DNA of 25,125 nt from Rhodobacterales bacterium UBA3077 (GCA_002366685.1 DFBP01000113.1:1-25125), one strand, 5' to 3'. Shown: positions 15,185-23,007, counted from the stretch's first letter. A program made the numbers and translations. The notes: generated by a model from the sequence alone, not told the origin.

Positions 15185-15268
15185 ATGAGCAATCTGGGCC
15201 TCGAAATGATCGATCGCACTGTTCAATTGACCCAGGAGTGGATCAACGAGGTGCCCCTAGAATTGTAG
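15185..15268 (+). pseudogene. DUF2267 protein, N-terminal fragment cut by an IS
   Basis: The start ATG at 15185 follows AAGGAG. The first 22 codons read MSNLGLEMIDRTVQLTQEWI and then NE, which match the opening of DUF2267 proteins, small helical proteins of unknown function common in stress and low-oxygen clusters. From 15252 the frame enters the left end of the IS and stops at 15266-15268. The rest of the gene is not found on the far side of the IS, so the insertion was followed by a deletion or rearrangement. Its FNR-type promoter is preserved. Confidence 0.78.
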
Positions 15269-15305
15269 ACACCTTTTTACCTAAAAATAAGGCAATGAGG
15301 CCACC

Positions 15306-15618
15306 ATGGCAATGCAAGATTCAGTGAGCTTTTCAAATGGGATGCGGTGCATCAAATTGTGGTGCGGGGATATCCGGTTGCGGAGGTTTCGAAGCGATTA
15401 GGTGTCAGCTCTCACTCGTTATACGCTTGGGTGAAGAAGTTTTCCAAAGCACCTGACATTGACACCGGAGACGAACACGCAACCGAGAACAGGCGGTTAA
15501 GGCGGGCGCTGGCACGTGTCACGGAGGAGCGTGATATCCGAAAAAAGGCCACCGTATGTCGACCGGCAGGTGAATGGCACATTCACCGAGAGGGAACTTC
15601 GCCAGAGATGCCAAATGA
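15306..15618 (+). pseudogene. IS-C transposase orfA, broken
   Basis: The frame encodes an IS3 HTH protein: RFSELFKWDAVHQIVVRGYP, EVSKRLGVSSHSLYAWVKKFS, then ENRRLRRALARVTEERDIRKKAT. The ATG at 15306 is one base out of register with this frame; without the repeat at 15558-15595 the length is 275 nt, one short of 276, which points to a single-base loss near the start. The repeat then splits the final KKATV from YFARDAK. Its expected TGA overlaps the orfB ATG at 15615. Confidence 0.75.
15558..15595 (-). repeat. Mini-element, copy 2 (38 nt, divergent stem)
   Basis: On the minus strand it begins TCCCTCTC and has a perfect 8-bp stem GGTGAATG, loop TGC, CATTCACC, then CTGCCGGTCGAC. The outer blocks match the other copies but both stem arms differ from theirs, with full pairing kept. 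It lies antisense to orfA, between ACCGTAT and ACTTCGCC; removing 38 nt gives the normal orfA ending (ATVYFARDAK). Confidence 0.75.
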
Positions 15619-15632
15619 AGTATGCGTTTATT

Positions 15633-15672
15633 CACTGCCCGGCAGGGTATTGCGCAGCAATGCAATAGAGGA
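15633..15672 (-). repeat. Mini-element, copy 3 (40 nt)
   Basis: On the minus strand it begins TCCTCTATT, has the stem ATTGC, loop TGC, GCAAT (outer pairs weaker) and ends CTGCCGGGCAGTG. It lies antisense to orfB between codons six and seven (ATT and GAA). Exact removal of 40 nt restores MKYAFIEEHRPLF. Confidence 0.85.
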
Positions 15673-15858
15673 GAAGAGCATCGCCCTCTGTTTTCGGTCC
15701 GTGCGATGTGCCGTTGTTTGCGCGCTCACCCCAGTGGTTTCTATGCGTGGCTGAAGAACCCTCACAGCAAAAGGGCCGCCAAAGATATGCGTCAGACGAA
15801 GTTGATTAAAGAGGCTTGGGAAGAAAGCGGCAAGGTTTACGGCTACCGCAAGCTGCAT

Positions 15859-15898
15859 CCCTCTATTTGATCGCTGCGCAATCAGCTGCCGGGCAGTG
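15859..15898 (+). repeat. Mini-element, copy 4 (40 nt)
   Basis: It begins CCCTCTATT, has the stem TTGATCGC, loop TGC, GCAATCAG (one mismatch and one wobble) and ends CTGCCGGGCAGTG. It lies in the sense orientation between CAT and GATGAT of orfB and brings an in-frame TGA. Exact removal of 40 nt restores YRKLHDDLCD. Confidence 0.87.
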
Positions 15899-16346
15899 GA
15901 TGATCTCTGTGATCAAGGTGAGACCTACTGCCCTAAACGTGTGGGGCGTCTGGTTCGGTTGGGCGGTATCAAAGCCCAGATCGGCTATAAACGCCGCCCT
16001 GGCAAGTATGGCGGCAAACTATCGGTTGTGGTGGATAACACGTAGAATCGCCGCTTTGATGTCGATGCACCGGACAGGTTCTGTGTGACTGACATCACCT
16101 ATATCAAAACCTATGAAGGGTTTTTGTCTCTAGCGGTCGTTATTGATCTATATTCCCGTCGTGTGGTCGGTTGGGCGACGCACAGCCGTCAATACACCGA
16201 CCTTGCTCTGCAAGCAATACTGATGGCGGTGTGGCGACGCAAGCCATTGAATCAAGTGTTGATCCATTCCGACCAAGGCACACAATTCACCAGCATGGAA
16301 TGGGCAACATTTCTAAAGCATCACAATCTTGAACATAGCATGAGCC

Positions 16347-16387
16347 CCCTTTCGGCAGATTGCTCCGCAATCGCCTGCCGGGCAATG
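16347..16387 (+). repeat. Mini-element, copy 5 (41 nt)
   Basis: It begins CCCTTTCGG, has the core stem GATTGC, loop TCC, GCAATC, extended outward by GGCAG with CTGCC, and ends CTGCCGGGCAATG. It lies between ATGAGCC and GACGAGG of orfB. Removing 41 nt restores HSMSRRGNCHDNAVAES, one of the best conserved IS3 motifs, which makes this the clearest proof of insertion. Confidence 0.88.
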
Positions 16388-16612
16388 GACGAGGGAATTG
16401 CCATGATAATGCCGTTGCCGAGAGCGTTTTTAATCTGTTGAAACGGGAACACATCAGACGGCGACTATATAAAACCAGAGAAGACGCAAGGCGTGATATC
16501 TTCGATTACATCAACGGCTTCTATAACCCGCGCCGGAGACACTCAACATTAGGCTGGAAAAGCCCCTTGGCTTTCGAAAGGATTGCCGCTTAAATGAGAT
16601 CTTGGGGCCGCA

Positions 16613-17779
16613 CTAAAGCGTGACAGGTCCAAACCCCCTTGCATGGCGGGCTTCCCTGAATTTCGGACCAGTATCTACGCTTAAATGGCCAAGGTCCTGC
16701 AAAAGATGCAGAGCTTCCAACTTGTCTTCAATTTCACTCTTTTTACCCGCCAAAGCTTCCGCTAAATGGGCCGATAGAGCTTCTGTTGCTGTATTGGCAA
16801 TCGAAACACTTAGCGATGCCATAGAGTCTTGCGCTTTTGGGGGTTTGTCAGCAGTAAGGATAAGACGGGAAAAGTAGAGTGATTTGACAGGAAAGTCCGT
16901 TTCGCCCTTAACTTCATTCTTTGCCACGTTCCAGTTAAATGACTGCGAAAACTTTAAACCGTTCTCGCTATGGCAGCTTGTATTTTTCTTCGCATTCTCA
17001 AAATCAAAGGAACGGTGAGCGAAGTGTTTTCTAACAATATCAGCATGGCAAAAATCATGTTCTGCTTCGCGATACCAGCCCGCGAGATAATAGGTCGTCT
17101 CTACCCCCTCAATAGGAGGTTTAGGGTCTTTAAAGCCGAAAACACTTTGACAATTCTGGTAATACGCCGAGAAGGTCGGCTCGCCATAGCCCAGTGCCGT
17201 AAGCGAATAGTCGGTGACCTGCTTTAGGTGTTCATGAGGCTTGTCTAACCAGTCCCAATGTGCCTCATCCAGACAGCGGCCCATATATCTAAAAGGGGGC
17301 TCTCTAGGGCCAGCATTCTCATACCCGATCGGATAGCACACCGCGCCTGAAGTTGCGCCTTCTCCAGGAGGGTAGACATAGTCACTTTCAACCAAATACG
17401 AGGTGCCAACTGTATCATCACCATCGTATCGGGTGATGAGCCACATGTTTGGAACCGCAGGAAACGCAAAACCTTTGGTTTTTTCGGAGTGAGCTTCCAA
17501 GTCTTTGTCTTTTTTGGATCGAACATCCAAGCTCTGCGTCAGGGCATCTGGTAAAGCCCAGTGAAGGTGTACGCCCGGCGAAAGCTCTCCTGTATCGTCA
17601 AAGGGGGCGCTAACCAGCTCTTCACTGACAAATGCTGTTCCGCCATTTACATCGCGACTTCTATCAAAATATGGCAATTTGGAAAAATCGGCCATTGCGG
17701 GGCGGGACTTAAGCGTTGAATCAACCCTTAGCGCGTCCAACCGAACGGGTACCATTAGATGATTATCGGCTTCGCTCAT
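16613..17779 (-). CDS. Uncharacterised 388-residue protein, possibly truncated beside IS-C
   Basis: I do not recognise a named family. The start at 17779 has TAGGAAAA upstream. The protein is soluble-looking, with no signal peptide or membrane segment. Visible blocks are LMVPVRLDALRVD, SPGVHLHWALPDALT near 68-81, FAFPAVPNMWLITRYDGD, PREPPFRYMGRCLDEAHWDW and TTYYLAGWYREAEHDFCHADI, ending in a helical, charged stretch (EALAGKKSEIEDKLEALHLLQDL). The HLHWALPDALT and FPAVPNMWL blocks recall large bacterial hypothetical proteins (recollection, not checked), so this could be an N-terminal piece. The TAG stop directly abuts the right end of the IS. The upstream region is A+T-rich, suggesting an accessory gene. 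Confidence 0.6.
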   Translation of the reverse strand: MSEADNHLMVPVRLDALRVDSTLKSRPAMADFSKLPYFDRSRDVNGGTAFVSEELVSAPFDDTGELSPGVHLHWALPDALTQSLDVRSKKDKDLEAHSEKTKGFAFPAVPNMWLITRYDGDDTVGTSYLVESDYVYPPGEGATSGAVCYPIGYENAGPREPPFRYMGRCLDEAHWDWLDKPHEHLKQVTDYSLTALGYGEPTFSAYYQNCQSVFGFKDPKPPIEGVETTYYLAGWYREAEHDFCHADIVRKHFAHRSFDFENAKKNTSCHSENGLKFSQSFNWNVAKNEVKGETDFPVKSLYFSRLILTADKPPKAQDSMASLSVSIANTATEALSAHLAEALAGKKSEIEDKLEALHLLQDLGHLSVDTGPKFREARHARGFGPVTL

Positions 17780-18150
17780 ATTTTCCTATAGATAATAAAA
17801 CTAAATAATTACTTAAACAATTCAAGTAAATAATCATCTATCCAAATATAAATCAACCGTATTTGTTTACGTCACATGACTTTTCCGCCTGGTCACTGTG
17901 ACAAATGCCTACCGCTACAGTCTATTTTAAGTAGTATTGGTCGGAAATTTATCTTGTTGTTTCTTTCGCCCCTTCTTCCAGCCAGAAAAGCAAAGTAGAA
18001 AACTCCAGTCAAAATGGTCCAGTTTACTGGGGGCAGAGCAAGACGCTTACTCAAATAGGCGAAAAACGAGGGAGCATCCCGATCCTCTATTTCCTCAAAA
18101 CAACCTCGAGCAATAGCGACCGCACGTGTCGGATTAATCTTGCATCGGAA
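17780..18150. other. 371-bp region between the unknown gene and the MacB-like permease gene
   Basis: No convincing gene is seen. The part next to 17780 is A+T-rich and probably holds the promoter of the minus-strand gene at 16613-17779. A perfect GTCAC-T-GTGAC palindrome lies at 17892-17902. On the minus strand, the frame of the MacB-like gene stays open for about 85 codons beyond its stop (18150-17896) without a start codon; one hydrophobic stretch (VNWTILTGVFYFAFLAG) appears there, perhaps a gene remnant or chance. Confidence 0.4.
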
Positions 18151-19359
18151 TTACTGATGCCGAAGCGCGTCAATCGGGTCTAACCTCGCCGCGCGCCTTG
18201 CCGGAAAGTAGCCGAATACCACGCCGACCATTGCCGAGAATGCAAACGCGATCAAAATAATTTTCGGGTCCGGTGTGAAGGGAATTTTCAACACTACGGC
18301 TCCCAAAAAACCAAGCGCGAGGCCGAGCAAAATGCCGAGCAGGCCACCAATGACAGACAACACGATCGACTCAACGAGGAACTGCAGCAGCACCTGACCC
18401 TCGCTTGCGCCAACCGCGAGGCGGATACCGATTTCACGCGTTCTTTCGGTCACAGAGACAAGCATGATATTCATGATCCCAATACCGCCAACCAGCAGGC
18501 TAACGGCGGCGACCGCAGATAATAGCCCTGTTAAAACGTTGGTAATTCCCGTGAGCATCGAGGTGATCTGCTTCATATCCATAACCCCGAAATCGTCTTC
18601 TTCACCAAAATCTATATTGCGCCTATCCCGTAGCAGGTTTTCAATATCGACCGTCGCCTTTTCAGTTGTGAACGCGTCCCTTACCGAAGCATAAATCAGG
18701 TTAACATCACGATCACCGGCAATGCGCCTTTGGAAGGCGCGGATCGGAACCAATACGAGGTCATCCTGATCGGTGCCAAAGCTGGAAGCGCCTTTTTCTT
18801 CCATCACACCGATGATCCGGCACGAGACCTGCTTGAGGCGAATGAAGGTGTCAACCGGGTCACTATTACCAAAAAGCTCTTTCTTAACGGTTTCGCCAAT
18901 GATGCATACCATTGTGCCACTGCGCAATTCGCTCTCGTAAAAAGCACGCCCGCTGGCAACATTCCAGTCGCGCACATCCATGAACCGGTTGTCAGTGCCG
19001 GTCACCGTTGTTGCATAGTTATTGTTGCCAAATATGGCCGTCAGCATTCGGGTATTTGTCGGAGCTGATACCCGAATGCTGGCCAGTTCAGATTCAATGG
19101 CGTCGGAATCGGCAATTGTGAAGCTTGATGCACTGCCGCCAGTTCCCGGCCCTTGCTGTGTTGCTCCCGGCATGACCATCAACAGGTTGGTGCCGAGCGA
19201 GGCAACCTCTTCCTCGACCTGATCCGTAGACCCTTGCCCAACCGTAACCATGGCGATAACCGCAGCCACACCGATAACGATACCGAGCACGGTTAAAAAG
19301 GACCGTGTCGCATTTCGGAAAATTGCGTGAAGCGCCAGGCGGAAGGTTTCAAAAAACAT
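18151..19359 (-). CDS. MacB-like ABC transporter permease
   Basis: The protein has 402 residues from the ATG at 19359, which overlaps the end of the ATPase gene by 11 bp. It has the MacB/LolC fold: one N-terminal membrane helix (SFLTVLGIVIGVAAVIAMVT), a large periplasmic domain (about 45-270), then three C-terminal helices with GIMNIMLVSVTERTREIGIRLAVGA, the coupling element to the ATPase. It ends in FPARRAARLDPIDALRHQ, the normal FtsX-type terminus. Such permeases do not move substrate through a membrane pore; they couple cytoplasmic ATP use to periplasmic work. An upstream ATG at 19410 would add 17 residues inside the ATPase gene and is less likely. No outer-membrane partner is encoded nearby. 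Confidence 0.92.
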   Translation of the reverse strand: MFFETFRLALHAIFRNATRSFLTVLGIVIGVAAVIAMVTVGQGSTDQVEEEVASLGTNLLMVMPGATQQGPGTGGSASSFTIADSDAIESELASIRVSAPTNTRMLTAIFGNNNYATTVTGTDNRFMDVRDWNVASGRAFYESELRSGTMVCIIGETVKKELFGNSDPVDTFIRLKQVSCRIIGVMEEKGASSFGTDQDDLVLVPIRAFQRRIAGDRDVNLIYASVRDAFTTEKATVDIENLLRDRRNIDFGEEDDFGVMDMKQITSMLTGITNVLTGLLSAVAAVSLLVGGIGIMNIMLVSVTERTREIGIRLAVGASEGQVLLQFLVESIVLSVIGGLLGILLGLALGFLGAVVLKIPFTPDPKIILIAFAFSAMVGVVFGYFPARRAARLDPIDALRHQ

Positions 19360-20101
19360 GTCTGCCCCGCACTTGGTTCGGAACGTCAGATTCAATGCGG
19401 CCATCAACAAAGTGGACGAGTCGGCTCGCGTATTCGGCCAGTTCTGGTTCGTGCGTGACCATCAAAACCGTGATGCCATCATTTTTGTTGAGGCTCTCAA
19501 GAATGTTCATGATCTCGACACTGCGAGCGGTATCAAGATTGCCGGTGGGTTCATCCGCCAACAAAATCGCAGGGCGGGTGACAATCGCCCGCGCGATAGC
19601 AACGCGCTGCTGCTGCCCACCCGATAGCTGTGAGGGCCCGTGCTTTTCCCGGCCTTTCAACCCGACTTTTTCCAAAGCCTCGTAGGATAACTTGCGGCGC
19701 TCGGATCGTGACATGCCCAAATAGATTAAGGGAAGCTCGACATTTTCCAGAGCCGAAGTCCGCGCCAGCAGGTTGTATCCCTGAAACACAAACCCTAAAT
19801 AATTTCGCCTGAGTAGGGCTCTTTGATCGCGGTCAAGGGTGCCCACTTCATTTCCGCTAAAAAGGTATTGGCCGCTGGTCGGGGAATCCAGACACCCGAC
19901 GATATTCATTGCTGTTGATTTGCCGGAACCGCTGGGCCCCATAATCGCCACGAATTCTCCGGCCAAGATTTTGAGGTCGATCCCCTGCAAAGCGCGGACT
20001 TCGCCCTCGCCCGCGCCGTAAATCTTGGTGATTTCCCGGAACTCGATAAGCTCCGTCGCTCGGTGCACACTTGTATCTTGAGGAGTCTCGCCGGGCATCA
20101 T
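19349..20101 (-). CDS. MacB/LolD-type ABC transporter ATP-binding protein
   Basis: The protein has 250 residues. Walker A is GPSGSGKS (55-62), the Q-loop lies in GFVFQGYNLL, the signature is LSGGQQQR (159-166), Walker B runs into DEPTGNLD (183-190), and the switch His is in VTHEPELAEYA. This is the standard pattern for ATPases paired with MacB/FtsX-type permeases. In Escherichia coli the MacB ATPase is fused to the permease; here it is a separate gene. The ATG at 20101 overlaps the TGA of the adaptor gene (ATGA), indicating coupled translation. Confidence 0.93.
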   Translation of the reverse strand: MMPGETPQDTSVHRATELIEFREITKIYGAGEGEVRALQGIDLKILAGEFVAIMGPSGSGKSTAMNIVGCLDSPTSGQYLFSGNEVGTLDRDQRALLRRNYLGFVFQGYNLLARTSALENVELPLIYLGMSRSERRKLSYEALEKVGLKGREKHGPSQLSGGQQQRVAIARAIVTRPAILLADEPTGNLDTARSVEIMNILESLNKNDGITVLMVTHEPELAEYASRLVHFVDGRIESDVPNQVRGRHVF

Positions 20102-21363
20102 TCAACAATTTCTATGTCAGTTATTACGGTGTCTCCAGGTGATATCTCCCCATCGAGAATCTCCGTTACAATACCGTCAGAGGCTCCAGGGCGGACCTTG
20201 ACGGAGGTTAATTCATCCTCGCGCATAACCCAGATGATCCTGCGCCCCTCGGCGTCCGGTTCGTTGCGTGTAGAGGGGGCGAAGGATGGTGCGCTGCTGA
20301 AAAGCACACCGAGAAGCCCGGAGCCGCTTTCCTCACCAACCGCCTCAACAACGGGCGGTGTAAACCTGAAAGCCGCATTCGATACGACCAGGGCTTCGGC
20401 TACATGAGAAACGAGGATTTCAGCCGTTGCGGTCATCCCCGGCAGTAAACGCATATCTGCGTTATCGACCCGTAAAATGGCTTTATAGGTGACGACACCT
20501 TCAATTGTTTGCGGTGAATACCGGATCTCGGATATTACCGCGTCAAAGCGCTCGCCCTGATAGGCTTCTACCGAAAAAGTTGCGGGATTTCCGACATCAA
20601 CGCTCCCGATATCCGCTTCGTCGATATCAACATGCAGGGCCATTTGCTCCAGATCTTCTGAAACGGAAAACAGCGGTGCGATCTGGATCGCTAACTGCAC
20701 GATCTGGCCAACGACCACGTCCATATCCAATATGACCCCGTCAATCGTCGAGCATATACAGGCCTTCGCCAAGTTTGCGTCAGCTGTGCGCAAACTGGCT
20801 TGGGCAATCCGAACTTCGGCCTTTGCCATATTCAGGGAGGCTTCCGCGCGCTGAAAACCGACCCGCGTTGTGGTTAATTGTTCCAGTGAAATAACACCGG
20901 TGGATTGAAGGCTAATTGCCCGCTCGTATTGCGTGCGCGATTCATCATAGGTTGCCTCGGCCTCGGCGACCCTTGCCTCGCGGATTGCCAGCGTTGCCTG
21001 CGCCTGTTCTAGGGTGACTTCAAGCTGGTCGGTGTTTAACCGCGCCAATACCTGCCCGGCCTCGACCTTGTCATTAAAATCGACCTCCACCGAAACAACC
21101 GTCCCGGAAAGTTCGCTGGAGATTTCGATGACCTCTAACGGTTCAACCGTTCCCGTTGCCGCGACAGTTACCCTGATGTCCGATATAAATGCCGGTTCCG
21201 AAACATACTTGTTTTCGGGAATCTCGGCACTTTGCCTTAGCACAAACCAGCCGACCGCACCGATAGCTGCCAGCACCAGCAACCAGCGGATAACCCGCAT
21301 CGTGCCGCTTCCATTTTTCTTGCTGGCGACAATCGACTCAATATCCATCTTTGGCGAAGGCAT
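20098..21363 (-). CDS. MacA-like periplasmic adaptor (HlyD/RND membrane-fusion protein family)
   Basis: The protein has 421 residues. An N-terminal membrane anchor (VIRWLLVLAAIGAVGWFVL, about 24-42) precedes a lipoyl/barrel-sandwich half (VEVDFNDKVEAGQVLARLN), a coiled-coil hairpin (about 110-195, rich in Ala/Glu with heptad-like spacing), the second lipoyl half (GVILDMDVVVGQIV) and beta-barrel and membrane-proximal domains (LLPGMTATAEILV). It should bridge the inner-membrane ABC part to an outer-membrane channel or pass substrate between them. A Gly/Ser-rich insertion (about 335-360) interrupts the last domain. It leads the three-gene operon; AAAGGAA lies 8 nt before the ATG. Confidence 0.92.
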   Translation of the reverse strand: MPSPKMDIESIVASKKNGSGTMRVIRWLLVLAAIGAVGWFVLRQSAEIPENKYVSEPAFISDIRVTVAATGTVEPLEVIEISSELSGTVVSVEVDFNDKVEAGQVLARLNTDQLEVTLEQAQATLAIREARVAEAEATYDESRTQYERAISLQSTGVISLEQLTTTRVGFQRAEASLNMAKAEVRIAQASLRTADANLAKACICSTIDGVILDMDVVVGQIVQLAIQIAPLFSVSEDLEQMALHVDIDEADIGSVDVGNPATFSVEAYQGERFDAVISEIRYSPQTIEGVVTYKAILRVDNADMRLLPGMTATAEILVSHVAEALVVSNAAFRFTPPVVEAVGEESGSGLLGVLFSSAPSFAPSTRNEPDAEGRRIIWVMREDELTSVKVRPGASDGIVTEILDGEISPGDTVITDIEIVE

Positions 21364-21389
21364 TCCGTGTTCCTTTTTTCCTGCACGGC

Positions 21390-21417
21390 ATTCTAACTTA
21401 GTTATTTGCCGTTGTAA
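21390..21417 (-). promoter_or_regulatory. Possible sigma-70-type promoter of the MacAB-like operon
   Basis: On the minus strand TTACAA (21417-21412) and TAGAAT (21395-21390) are separated by 16 nt. A start near 21383 would leave a leader of about 20 nt before the ATG at 21363. The match is by eye only. Confidence 0.35.
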
Positions 21418-21762
21418 TGATCTGAATCAGAAGTCGCTATCTTATTGGAAAACCGGCTTTGGAGACCCAAAAACGTCAAAAGCATATATTTCCTAAAGGT
21501 CTGTCGCCTCAAAGCTCGGTATTTCTGTCTCCGGTTTGTTGACTTACGCACGTTTTCCGGAAACAACACAACCCAAAGCCCGGCACCAACCGTCCGGACC
21601 TGCGTCGTTAATGATGTCCCATCCAGAATTGCTCACGGCAATGCAGTTTGAAGGTTGCAAGATGAAAGCGCCGTTTCCAACTAAGCCGAATGTTCACTTG
21701 TGGCCTGACGATTATTTCATCTAGAGTTGAGCCAAGACGAAATCAACAAAGCGAGGCCAGAT
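21418..21762. other. Region between the efflux operon and pepT without a clear gene
   Basis: No convincing gene is seen between these divergent genes. Short open frames lack ribosome sites and recognisable products. It presumably holds the peptidase T promoter, but no clear hexamers or FNR-type box were found. Confidence 0.4.
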
Positions 21763-23007
21763 ATGTCTACCCCCTTCGACAAAGAGCTTGAAGAACGGCT
21801 TGTCCGTTATGCGGCGATTGATAGCCAAAGCGACGAAGACTCCGCAGCTTCCCCAAGCACTGAGATCCAATATGATATCTTGCACCTTCTGAAACAGGAG
21901 CTGGAGGATATCGGGGCACAGGATGTTGAGCTCACGGAATATGGCGTTGTTCTGGCAACAATTCCGGGCACGGCACCTGGCCCGACAATTGGCTATTTGG
22001 CACATATTGATACCGCCCCCCAGTTTAACGCGACCGGCGTTACACCGCGCGTGATCAGGGGCTACAATGGCGGTGATATAACTTACCCGGACGCGCCGGA
22101 TCTGGTGCTTTCTCCTGAAGAATTTCCTTATCTGGCAGAAAAGGTCGGGCAGGATATTGTTACCGCATCTGGCACCACGCTGTTGGGGGCGGATGACAAG
22201 GCGGGCGTCGCCATTATTATGACGGCAGCGCGCTACATGATTGAAAATCCCGATATCGCACACGGCCCCATCCGCATTGCCTTTACCCCTGATGAAGAAA
22301 TCGGGCGCGGGGTGGATTCAAAACTGCCCGAAGCCCTAGCCGCCGATTTTGCCTATACTTTTGATGGCGCGGCAGTGGGGGAGATCGAATACGAAAGCTT
22401 CTCGGCCGATGGCGCTGTAGTCACCATCAAAGGTGTTTCAATTCATCCGGGGTTGGCGACAGGTAAAATGGTGAGCGCCATTCATTTGGCATCCAAAATC
22501 ATTTCCACACTGCCGCAAGCCACCATGACCCCCGACACTACAGCCGATCGTGAAGGCTTTATTCATGCCACCGAGATGGCAGGAGACGCAGCAGAGATGA
22601 AAATCAAGCTGATCCTCCGTGATTTCGAGCGCGATGGGCTAGCGGCCAAAGGCCGGTTGCTTGAGCAGGTGTGTGAGGCTGTGCAGGCTTCTGAACCGCG
22701 CGCGATTGTTACCTGTTCTATTAACCCTCAGTATCGCAATATGCGATATTGGCTTGAAACAGATATGGCGCCGGTTGACCTTGCGCGCGCAGCAGCAGCA
22801 AAGCTCGGAGTGGACCCTGTTTCTGTTCCGATCAGGGGCGGGACTGACGGATCACGGTTAACCGAAATGGGGGTCCCGACGCCAAACCTTTTCACCGGAA
22901 TGCAAAACATTCATGGCCCGCTCGAGTGGATATCCGTGCAGGACATGGCAAAAGCAACAGAATTGTGCCTCACCATTTCCGAACTTGCAACGCAGGAACC
23001 GGGATAG
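21763..23007 (+). CDS. pepT: Peptidase T (tripeptide aminopeptidase, M20 family)
   Basis: The protein has 414 residues, the usual PepT size. It removes the N-terminal residue from tripeptides in the cytoplasm with two zinc ions. Metal and catalytic residues are visible: His81 and Asp83 in AHIDTAP, Asp144 in LGADDKAGVA, the base and ligand pair Glu178-Glu179 in TPDEEIGRG, Asp201 in YTFDG, and the late His in QNIHGPLEW. The substrate region RGGTDGSRLTEMGVPTPN is typical of PepT. The ATG at 21763 has GAGG upstream; an in-frame TTG at 21727 would add 12 unlike residues. It appears to be transcribed alone. Confidence 0.93.
   Translation: MSTPFDKELEERLVRYAAIDSQSDEDSAASPSTEIQYDILHLLKQELEDIGAQDVELTEYGVVLATIPGTAPGPTIGYLAHIDTAPQFNATGVTPRVIRGYNGGDITYPDAPDLVLSPEEFPYLAEKVGQDIVTASGTTLLGADDKAGVAIIMTAARYMIENPDIAHGPIRIAFTPDEEIGRGVDSKLPEALAADFAYTFDGAAVGEIEYESFSADGAVVTIKGVSIHPGLATGKMVSAIHLASKIISTLPQATMTPDTTADREGFIHATEMAGDAAEMKIKLILRDFERDGLAAKGRLLEQVCEAVQASEPRAIVTCSINPQYRNMRYWLETDMAPVDLARAAAAKLGVDPVSVPIRGGTDGSRLTEMGVPTPNLFTGMQNIHGPLEWISVQDMAKATELCLTISELATQEPG

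Larger units (their letters stand above)
15615..16593 (+). pseudogene. IS-C transposase orfB, broken by three mini-elements and a stop
   Basis: Removing the repeats at 15633-15672, 15859-15898 and 16347-16387 leaves 858 nt, exactly 286 codons, in one frame: MKYAFI then EEHRPLFSVRAMCRCLRAHP, GKVYGYRKLH then DDLCDQGETYCPKRVGRL, and FLKHHNLEHSMS then RRGNCHDNAVAESVF. The three DDE residues are present: Asp in VTDITYIKTYEG, Asp in LIHSDQGTQF and Glu in AVAESVFNLLK. One nonsense codon (TAG, 16043-16045) and a Trp-to-Cys change near 16080 remain, so the gene is dead in any case. The last copy splits the strongly conserved motif just before the catalytic Glu. Confidence 0.85.
15252..16612 (+). mobile_element. 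Decayed IS3-family element (IS-C) carrying four mini-elements
   Basis: The proposed ends are TGCCCC on the left and GGGGCCGCA on the right, imperfect inverted repeats with the TG...CA termini of IS3. The span is 1361 bp; removing the four repeats leaves about 1202 bp, a normal IS3 length. There is no flanking duplication: the left flank ends AACGAGG and the right begins CTAAAGC. The left flank is a DUF2267 fragment and the right an unrelated gene, so sequence has been lost. The transposase is dead because of frameshifts and a nonsense codon. Confidence 0.8.

Noticed and set aside
15558..16387. CRISPR array
   Set aside because: The repeats are unevenly spaced, occur in both orientations, and the sequence between them is conserved transposase, not spacers.
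17896..18150. Open minus-strand frame continuing after the MacB-like stop codon
   Set aside because: It has no start codon or ribosome site, the MacB-like protein already has its normal C-terminus, and a stretch of this length can occur by chance.
20436..20452. CCCGGCAG match to the mini-element in the adaptor gene
   Set aside because: It encodes the conserved LLPGMTA motif; no hairpin or CCCTCT block follows.
21611..21723. Small frame starting MMSHPELLTAMQFEGC before peptidase T
   Set aside because: It has no recognisable ribosome site or family, and several overlapping frames are equally long.
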